Assembly (NCBI GenBank): GCA_001275005.1
Contig: JWZX01002189.1
Span: forward strand, 1-11,156
DNA from: Chrysochromulina tobinii
Taxonomy: Eukaryota; Haptophyta; Prymnesiales; Chrysochromulinaceae
DNA length: 11,156 nucleotides
Reading direction: 5' to 3'
In this document: piece by piece, positions 5,440 to 11,156 of the stretch
Numbering within the stretch: position 1 is the first letter of the stretch
Layout: the number at the start of each line of letters is the position of its first letter
Notes under the pieces: generated by a model
The model's database searches: none
What the model saw: the letters and a program-made list of their open reading frames with translations, nothing else
Told to the model about the DNA's origin: nothing
Made by a program: the position numbers and the translations under genes

Positions 5440-8106
5440 TCAATCCTCATCGCTCTCGTCCACAGGCATCGGCATGACCAGCTCCTCATCGTCGCGAAAG
5501 CCGCGCTCCTTGGCCTCTTCAGGCGTGAGCATCAAAAAGGGCGAATCTCCGGCTTTCTTTGCAGCGCACGCCCACTCCTCGGCAGCAGCCACCTGCGGCG
5601 CGTCCATGAACCTCTCTTCCTCTTCGCTCGCCGCCGCCGCCGCCGTCTGCGCCTCGTCCTCCTCGCCCTCGTCCTCCTCGCCATCCTCGGCGCAAGCGCC
5701 TCGCGGAGCCTCCGGCGAGTTCGTCTCGAGGTACGCTTGCAGACGCTGCCTCATGCGGCGCTCCACCTTGCGACGAGCGGCCATGAGCTGCTCGGCCCAC
5801 GGGCGCGCCGGCTGCCAGGGGCGCGCGAGTGGTGCGACAGCGGTCTCAAAGTTGATGCCAATGGAGATGCGCGGCGTCGCGGGCTCGGGCACGCCTTCCG
5901 GCAGCACCGTGTGCATAACCGTGTGCGGCACCGAGCCCGGGAAGAGCCACAGGGTACCAGGCGTGGGCGGCACTGCAAAGTAGCTGCTTCGTGGCTCACC
6001 TGATGAGGGGTGCAATCGGTGGTCATCAGCGGCCATTAGCGGCCATCAGCGGTCATCAGGACTCTCGCGTAGCTCACCTGATGAGGGGTGCCATCAGAGG
6101 TCATCAGAGGCCATCGGCGGCCATCAAGAGAGGCACTCAAGAGCTCCACGGCTGATGAGGAGTGCCATCAGAGGTCATCAGAGGCCATCAGAGGCCATCA
6201 AGAGAGGCACTCAAGAGCTCCACGGCTGATGAGGAGTGCCATCAGAGGTCATCAGAGGCCATCAGAGGCCATCAAGAGAGGCACTCAAGAGCTCGACGGC
6301 TCACCGGTCGGCCCTAGGCGCGGCCCGCCCTCCTCGAGAGGTCGCACGCCACATCGGAAGATCATGTTGCCGCACGTCGGGTGTGCAAACCCAGGGGCGT
6401 TCGGCTCACCCTCGCACACGTAGTACACTGCACTCCATAGGTCAACTTGATGCGTGTGCATAAAGTTCGAGTCGGGCGTACGGTTCACATTGAGCCACGC
6501 ATACGAAAGATGGTTCTGGTGCGGGCGGGCGGGGCGCAGCGCGGCCGCCTCGCCCGGATAGGCGTCCGTTGGATCTCCGGGATCTCCGCACACCTCGTCG
6601 AGTGCCGCACTCACGATCCGTTCGAGGGTGAGACAATCTCGTTTCGATTCGGTCAGCTCCTCGTCCTCGTCAGGAGGCACGAAAAGGTCGTGGAAGCTCT
6701 GGTAGCCGCCCACGTTGGTCTTGTTCACGCCCGCGTCGCTCCCCGCACCCGCCGCCACCGGCACCAGGCGCGCCTCGCATTCCTTGCCCAGCCGTTCCTT
6801 GTGAATCGCCCACGCCGTCAGCCGGGCGTTGAGCGGTGCGCCCAGCTGACGGTGGAGTGTGAAACGATGGACGGCGTCCACTAGCGCCGTGTTGAGCGAG
6901 ATCGGCTGCCCGGGGCGCACATGGAGCGACTGGGCACTGAGTGGCAGCTGATAGGTCGTGTGCGTGGCGAAAGTACGCCGGAGCGTCCTCACTCAGGGCT
7001 ACGTTATGCGCGACGGGGCGTAGCGGCTCGAAGTCGGTCGTCGGAGGCAGTCGGAGCGTTGGAGTCTTGTACGAGAGGAGCACCTCGCGCAGCACCGGGT
7101 CGTCGGCCTCGCGCAGGTCACTGCAGAGCGGGTCCGACTCGGGCTTGGCAGCCTCAGCGGAGGGCTCGGCGGCCCCTGAAGACTTTGCGGCGAGATTTGC
7201 ACCGAGATCGCGCTTCCTGCAGATCTCAGCGTACATGCTCTCGAGCCCCTCACGGTAGTCGGTCACGAGCTCCTCGCCCGCATGAATGAGGCGCGTGGTC
7301 CGATATGAGCTGAACTGGCCCTCAACCTCCGCCTCCAAAGTCTCCACGTTGGGCGTCTCGCTGTGATTCAAAAACCATGACACATCCATCTTCACCGGAC
7401 CCGTCGCGTTGATGCCATAGTACACGGGCCCACCGACCTCCCGCGCCGACCGCCACACGGTGCTCGGCTCCGAGGGGTCGTTGGCCAAGGCCTGCAACGC
7501 CGCTTCCAGCGATGCTCGTTCCGCCATCAACGCCGCGAGCGCCGAGTCGAGCGCCGAGTCACCACCCGCCGGCGCCTTTTGCAGCAGGCTGTCGATCTCT
7601 GCCATTCGAAAGCGCGCCTCGGCCGCGCCATCGTCGTCGTCCATCTCCGCGTGGAACTCGCAGAGGTGCTCAACCACCGCAGGCGGGCAGGCCGCCAGCT
7701 CTTCGGCACGGAGGGGTATGCTCAACTCACGCGCGCAGAGGTGTCCATTTGGAGGGACGAAGGGGTCGACACCCTTTGGAATGTCAACGAGGGCGTGGAC
7801 GCCGACACCGTCGATGGCGCTCGGGGCAAGCTTGACATACGCACGGTACTTCAGGTGCTCAAGCAGCGCGGCTTTGACCTTGCGTCGGTACTCTTCATTG
7901 GTGGCCGAAGCAGCCCCATCGTCGGTGGCGGAAGCGGTTCTGGCGCCGTCGTCCTGCTCATCGGCTTGCTGTGCGTTGCGATCGCGGGCGTCCTGACAAG
8001 AGGCAGAGTCCATTCTACGGCCATATTTGTATGCGGCCACGCCCACGAGGCATGCGAGGCACGTTGCGGCGGGCACCGCCGCACGGCCGAGCCACGTCGA
8101 CTCCAT
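5440..8106 (-). CDS. Membrane-anchored SET domain / 2OG-Fe(II) oxygenase fusion, three exons
   Basis: Predicted exons: 8106-7003, 6947-6305, 5999-5440; 768 aa. Residues about 9-27 form a hydrophobic N-terminal anchor. The SET domain runs from AIDGVGVHALVDIPKG (about 98-112) to WFLNHSETPN (244-253, NHS core) and GEELVTDY (277-284), the usual SAM-binding and catalytic motifs, with a long acidic/helical insert between. From about 447 (VGGYQSFHDLF) the protein resembles phage and bacterial 2OG-FeII_Oxy_5 proteins: WLNVNRTPDSNFMHTHQVDLW (HTH at 532-534), then TLWLFPGSVPH (His608) and PRISIGINF (Arg626, likely 2-oxoglutarate contact). The tail is acidic. No ATG precedes the oxygenase in its frame, which supports fusion with the SET exon. 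The first intron (7002-6948, 55 nt) is the least certain join. Likely role: protein lysine methylation plus hydroxylation or demethylation; substrate unknown. Start is the first ATG, 8106. Confidence 0.75.
5994..6091. repeat. 20-bp direct repeat duplicating the acceptor/exon junction
   Basis: The 20 bases at 5994-6013, spanning the 3' splice site of SET/oxygenase intron 2, recur exactly at 6072-6091 inside the intron. The internal copy reads CCCCTCATCAG|GTGAGC on the minus strand, a combined acceptor and donor. The 6014-6071 stretch between holds degenerate CATCAGCGG-type units. Confidence 0.85.
6000..6304 (-). other. SET/oxygenase intron 2 (305 nt), bounded by direct repeats
   Basis: Donor GACCG|GTGAGCC at 6305/6304; acceptor CATCAG|GTGAGCC at 6000/5999, phase 1. 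The octamer GGTGAGCC occurs at both junctions, so the join yields LGPTGEPRSSYF while unspliced reading gives the look-alike GEPSSS and a stop. The fit to the oxygenase fold across the join is strong. Confidence 0.8.
6077..6298. repeat. 74-bp tandem repeat, three copies, in SET/oxygenase intron 2
   Basis: Three 74-bp copies start near 6077, 6151 and 6225. Copies two and three are almost identical; the first is slightly diverged. Each holds several smaller CATCAGAGG(T/C) units, AGAGAGGCACTCAAGAGCTC and a GATGAGG(A/G)GTGC block. The CATCAGAGG unit is shared with calpain intron 3. Confidence 0.9.
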
Positions 8107-8308
8107 AAAAGCTCTCCGAAGTTGACACAAAAGGATTTTTCAAAAGTCTCTCAAACAGAAACCAGAACAGGTACCTCCAGAAAGCCCTGGGTGACGAAGC
8201 GGAGGGCTCGTTGCGGCGCGCGCGCGCTCGGCAGCGCGCCCCACCTCGTCACAAAAGCGCAGCGTCGCGGCGCCGCTCGCGCAATCGCGACGCGAGCGCT
8301 ACACAGCG
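8107..8308. promoter_or_regulatory. Divergent intergenic promoter region (SET/oxygenase and LSM3)
   Basis: About 200 bases separate the start codons of two divergent genes, so both promoters and 5' UTRs must lie here. The LSM3-proximal half is very GC-rich with an alternating GCGCGC run; the SET-proximal part is richer in A and T. No TATA box is obvious. Confidence 0.55.
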
Positions 8309-8593
8309 ATGGCGAGCACATTGGTAAAGGAGCCCATCGACCTCGTGCGCCTCTCCCTCGATGAGCGCATCCATGTGAAGATGCGCGGCGACCGCGAATT
8401 GCGAGGGAAGCTGCACGCGTACGACCAGCACCTCAACATGGTGCTGGGAGATGTGGAGGAGGTGGTGACGACCGTCGAGGTGGACGAGGAGACGTATGAG
8501 GAGATCATCAAAACTTCCAAACGGCAAATCGAGATGCTCTTCGTGCGCGGCGACGGCGTCATTCTCATTTCGCCGCCGCTCCGCACGCAATAA
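8309..8593 (+). CDS. LSM3: U6 snRNA-associated Sm-like protein LSm3
   Basis: A complete single-exon 94-aa protein. LSm3 belongs to the heptameric LSm2-8 ring that binds the U6 snRNA 3' end in the nucleus and to the LSm1-7 ring of cytoplasmic mRNA decapping and decay. The Sm1 motif is seen in [19 protein letters not shown] and [16 protein letters not shown], and the Sm2 motif in [15 protein letters not shown]. The stretch [14 protein letters not shown] is diagnostic of LSm3 rather than other LSm proteins. Length is near the family norm, slightly short at the N-terminus. It starts at the first ATG (GCGATGG context) and ends at TAA. It is divergent from the SET/oxygenase gene and convergent with proteasome beta-1, and is unusual here in having no intron. 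Confidence 0.97.
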   Translation: MASTLVKEPIDLVRLSLDERIHVKMRGDRELRGKLHAYDQHLNMVLGDVEEVVTTVEVDEETYEEIIKTSKRQIEMLFVRGDGVILISPPLRTQ

Positions 8594-8829
8594 GGGCAGG
8601 AGAGAGCCTGGAAAGTGCGTCTGTCCATGTACGTCCATGCGTTATGAGATCTTGAAAGTTGGTGCATCGTGCCTTACGGTATAAATGTCTGAGAACCAAA
8701 CGCGCGGCGCCAGGCACTCCGTGGCCCTTGCTTCGCTGCAACACACTGACACCAAAAGCTTGTACACCGACTGCACAGCTCTTTCCTCTCTTGCAGTCCA
8801 CATTCGCTGCCCGGAGCCCCGGGGACATC
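8594..8829. other. Convergent 3' intergenic region (LSM3 and proteasome beta-1)
   Basis: These 236 bases must carry the 3' UTRs of two convergent genes. A TATAAA at about 8679 is probably fortuitous, since no start codon with a meaningful frame follows it on the plus strand. No RNA gene is recognised. Confidence 0.45.
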
Positions 8830-9787
8830 TCAGAGCGGCCCGAAGGGCAGCTTGTCGCCCGCGACAAACTTCTTCTCCGCACCCGCAGCGTCGATGCGCA
8901 CAGTGCGGATGACGCCACCCGACGATCCGTCACGCGCCATCGCGTGGCTCAGCGCCTTCTTGACGAACTCCTCGCACTGCATCGCCGTCATGCCGGGTTT
9001 GTAGTACGCGTCGCAGAAGCCGTAGATGTAGGTCGAGCCAGAGCCGCCGATGGAGAACGGTTGCTGGACGAGCGCGCCGCCAACGGGGATACAGTACACC
9101 TGCCCTCCCTCTTTCTCGTCCCAACCGGCGACGAGGATGCCCGCCATGAGGGCCTCCTTGTTCGTGTAGCAGAGCTGGCGGAAAAAGTTGGCAGCGGTCT
9201 TCACGCTGGGCGGCTTGCCGAACTCCATTCTGTGCTGGTTGATGAAGTGCGTCACGTAGTCCGAGATCGCCTGCGTATCGGCCGCCGAGCCAGAGCGGCA
9301 CACGAAGATGCGGTCGTCGATTTTGGTGATCTTGTCGGACACGCGGTTGGAGATGTAGATGCCGGTGGAGGTGCGGCTGTCGGCGCCGATGACGACGCCG
9401 CCGTCGTACGCGACGGCCATGATCGACGTCTGCGAGGCGGCACAGACAAGCGCAGGCCAGAAATGGTCAGCCTCGGGGCGATGTTTTGTATCATGATAGG
9501 TGGCTTGCCATCGCTCGACGGTTGGCTCGCGCGTTCGCAGAGCAGCGCGCGGACAGAAGCGCGTCAGCGAGCGAGCGCGCGCCAGGCGTCAGGCCGCGCG
9601 GCAGCTTGCGCACCCCCAGGTCAACGGCCTGCTTCAGGAAGTCCAGGTTGCCGCCAGAATGCTGTCCAACACCGGCCGCCATAGCGGAGGCGGAAGCGCC
9701 GCCCATGCGCGAGGTCTCCATAACACGGTGCGGGTCGAGGACCTCACGGTCGAGGAAGCGCGAGCGGTCGATCAAACCTGCGTCCAT
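8830..9787 (-). CDS. PSMB6: 20S proteasome subunit beta-1 (caspase-like catalytic subunit), two exons
   Basis: Exon 1 is 9787-9614 and exon 2 is 9429-8830; 257 aa. This is the beta-1 (PRE3/PBA1) N-terminal nucleophile hydrolase that cleaves after acidic residues in the 20S core. Exon 2 begins with the catalytic threonine: TSIMAVAYDGGVVIGADSRT gives Thr1 and Asp17 of the mature enzyme, RVSDK gives Lys33, and the FVCRSGSAADTQ segment gives Arg45, typical of beta-1 specificity. GGSGSTYIYGFCDA and ARDGSSGGVIRT are further signatures. Exon 1 ends in DLG, so splicing (GGG|GTGCGC to CTCGCAG|ACG, phase 0) restores the Gly-Thr autoprocessing site. The propeptide is 58 aa from the ATG at 9787 (GCCATGG context), or 36 aa from 9721. 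Mature length of 199 aa is normal. Confidence 0.95.
9430..9613 (-). other. Proteasome beta-1 intron (184 nt)
   Basis: Donor CTGGGG|GTGCGC at 9614/9613 and acceptor GCCTCGCAG|ACG at 9430/9429, phase 0. It sits exactly between the last propeptide glycine and the catalytic Thr1. Unlike the calpain and SET/oxygenase introns it has no visible tandem repeats. Confidence 0.8.
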
Positions 9788-10129
9788 GGCTGCCAACAAG
9801 CCTTTCGGCGCGCGCAGAACACACACGGCCGAAGGGCTTCTTGTGTGAACCAGAGTGTGAATTGGTCCGACCTTTTCGCCACAGCAGACGACCCCTGTCG
9901 GGAGTCGGGCCTGCTGCTGCCGCGGTGCTGCTTGAACAGCTCTGGGGAGGCGAGGCCCAGATATTTTTTTGTCGGTGCCGTGTTGTGCAGTGCAGGGCTA
10001 TGCTGCTGCGCAGCTTCGCCGCCTTTGCCGCTCTTCTACACGCCGAAACTCTCACCAGTCACCAGACACGGGAGACACCACGAGGCACGACGCACGTGTC
10101 AAACTCGAAACTGTGACCACTAATTTGGG
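9788..10129. other. Intergenic region: proteasome beta-1 promoter and 3' side of the membrane-protein gene
   Basis: Both flanking genes are on the minus strand. The left part should hold the beta-1 promoter and 5' UTR; the right part the 3' UTR of the membrane protein. A run of seven T with flanking AT (about 9960-9969) is the only strongly AT-rich spot. No gene seen; the open frames here have shadow-like arginine/serine composition. Confidence 0.45.
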
Positions 10130-10133
10130 TCAC
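10113..10133. other. Small inverted repeat over the stop codon (GTGACC / GGTCAC)
   Basis: GTGACC at 10113-10118 and GGTCAC at 10128-10133 form a perfect 6-bp stem with a 9-base loop. The TGA stop of the membrane protein (10132-10130) lies in one arm. Loop size does not match the histone 3' stem-loop. Confidence 0.3.
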
Positions 10134-10894
10134 CAGAAAGAGAAACGAGCGACGTTCATGAAGACGGACTCGCCATAGGCGCGCTTCATCTCCCTGAGCA
10201 CGCCCATGTCAACGTGACCGTGTGCGTCGAGAACGCGCTTCATCGTATACGTCGAGTCGGCGTTTGCCTTCGAGCGCGGCCGTGCATTGTCTATCCACCA
10301 AGTGAGCCGTTGGATGCGCGATCCATCTCTCTTGATGTCCGTCATCGTCACGCGAGAGTCCTTGGCGCCAAGCCATCGTCCCCAACGGTTTGCGCTGATG
10401 CCGAGGAAGCTCAGGTGCATCACGCCCTCAAAGAGATGCCGCTTGCGCAAGCTAAACTCGGCATCCTTGACTATGCTGTAAGTTGGCCGAGCTACCAGCA
10501 TTTTGCGTGCGAATGACTCTGAATCGAAGCCGACTGCATAAGCCAGCCTGCATACGATGCGACTGGTCTCGGGCCCGTGGTACTCGCAGTGCGACGTGTC
10601 CAGAAGTAACGCACTACTGCGCATGTAGCCGCCCGGCCCGCAGAGTACGTCACGCTTCGGGCCGCGGAGGACCTCGGGCGTGCATGTTTGCAGATCCTGG
10701 TTCCCACTGAGGTAGTAAATTCCTCTGGCATTGTTCGGCAACGCGGAGGCGGAGGGCCCACGGAGCCCCCACGACGCGATGTCGTCCAGCCTCAGCTCAA
10801 CCGGCCGATAGAAGAGCAGATTTAGGTACATCAAGATCACCGGGATGAGCATAACGACCATAACCATGCCGCCAATGAAAATGGTCGCGCGCAT
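10130..10894 (-). CDS. Unrecognised single-pass membrane protein
   Basis: I do not recognise this protein. From the first in-frame ATG (10894, with G at -3) it is 254 aa. Residues about 3-29 (ATIFIGGMVMVVMLIPVILM onward) form one strong hydrophobic segment, a signal anchor, followed by a soluble domain of about 220 aa with several cysteines (QTCTPEVL, DVLCGPGGYM, TSHCEYHG, SRIVCRLA) and aromatic motifs such as GIYYLSGN, NRWGRWLG and RLTWWID. It ends in NVARFSFW. A type II membrane protein with a luminal or extracellular domain is plausible. The frame stays open upstream to about 11023 (GRSARTAPDAAQRFLNATAP and onward) without an ATG, so an upstream exon may add a cytoplasmic tail of 35 or more residues. 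No glycosyltransferase DxD or other known catalytic motif is evident. Confidence 0.6.
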   Translation of the reverse strand: MRATIFIGGMVMVVMLIPVILMYLNLLFYRPVELRLDDIASWGLRGPSASALPNNARGIYYLSGNQDLQTCTPEVLRGPKRDVLCGPGGYMRSSALLLDTSHCEYHGPETSRIVCRLAYAVGFDSESFARKMLVARPTYSIVKDAEFSLRKRHLFEGVMHLSFLGISANRWGRWLGAKDSRVTMTDIKRDGSRIQRLTWWIDNARPRSKANADSTYTMKRVLDAHGHVDMGVLREMKRAYGESVFMNVARFSFW

Positions 10895-11156
10895 ATCGTA
10901 CTTGGACAAGAAAGGGCCCCGAGGCAAGTTGCGCTCAGGGGCGGTCGCGTTCAAAAATCGTTGTGCCGCGTCTGGTGCCGTCCTGGCCGACCGGCCCACA
11001 CAGGCTCGAGCCCACGACGACTCTCAGCATTACCCCGCGGGTAAAGGCTTAGTAAAGGGTGTTGCCGAAGAGTGATTCTAAGATCAGATGCACCACGCGA
11101 CCCGTGTGGACGGAAGTAAACGGTTTGTGGAATCAGTGACCGAAACGGCGCCCAGC
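10895..11156. other. Upstream region of the membrane-protein gene
   Basis: The first part (to about 11023) is an open minus-strand extension of the membrane-protein frame lacking an ATG. A minus-strand ATG at about 11032 lies in a different frame and could open a first exon, but I could not find a donor and acceptor pair in matching phase. The outer part shows no gene. Confidence 0.4.

Noticed and set aside
6077-6298. CRISPR or satellite array
   Set aside because: Only three adjoining 74-bp copies without spacers, confined to one intron.
6670-7002. Continuation of the SET frame beyond 7003 as coding
   Set aside because: The frame turns into low-complexity Ala/Gly/Arg sequence, while the other frame encodes the conserved oxygenase N-terminal region.
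8678-8684. TATAAA on the plus strand as a promoter
   Set aside because: No recognisable plus-strand gene follows; it lies between two convergent 3' ends.
8659-9684. 341-codon plus-strand open frame
   Set aside because: It is antisense to the proteasome beta-1 exons; composition is Arg/Ala/Val-rich as expected of a GC-rich shadow frame, and the minus strand holds all conserved residues.
10113-10133. Histone-type 3' stem-loop
   Set aside because: The 9-base loop and sequence do not fit, and the gene is not a histone.

Overview
The window looks like nuclear DNA of a GC-rich single-celled eukaryote. The reasons are spliceosomal introns with GT...AG ends, eukaryote-only core proteins (LSm3, proteasome beta-1, a calpain with ubiquitin-interacting motifs, a SET-domain protein) and short intergenic gaps. 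A microalga such as a haptophyte is my best guess from the GC-rich style, GTGCGC-type donors and repeat-filled introns, but nothing here fixes the lineage.

Layout from left to right: (1) a 3'-truncated, minus-strand Ser/Pro-rich coiled-coil protein (1 to about 994, at least two exons, 5' end unresolved). (2) A six-exon minus-strand calpain-family cysteine protease (5125 to 1339, about 977 aa) with three N-terminal ubiquitin-interacting motifs and a four-cysteine zinc-binding insert. (3) A three-exon minus-strand gene (8106 to 5440, about 768 aa) that appears to fuse an N-terminal membrane anchor, a SET methyltransferase domain and a phage/bacterial-style 2-oxoglutarate Fe(II) oxygenase domain. 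(4) A plus-strand single-exon LSM3 gene (8309 to 8593), divergent from gene 3. (5) A minus-strand two-exon proteasome beta-1 (PSMB6/PRE3) gene (9787 to 8830), convergent with LSM3. (6) A minus-strand unrecognised protein with an N-terminal membrane anchor (10894 to 10130), possibly with an upstream exon.

The most unusual signal is in the introns. Several are filled with short-period tandem repeats of a CATCA-type unit shared between two genes. Two introns are bounded by direct repeats that begin exactly at the 5' splice site and recur immediately after the 3' splice site, so splicing restores one copy. One of these also carries an internal copy of its acceptor/exon junction. A third intron holds a 67-bp tandem repeat that includes the last 18 bases of the upstream exon. 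These look like recent intron gain by insertion (introner-like, with target-site duplication) or by tandem duplication.

The genes do not form one pathway. A ubiquitin/proteolysis theme (UIM-calpain, proteasome beta-1) and an RNA/chromatin theme (LSm3, SET) can be noted, but co-location is probably chance. All exon joins were made by hand from reading frame, splice dinucleotides and protein-family fit; transcript data would settle them.
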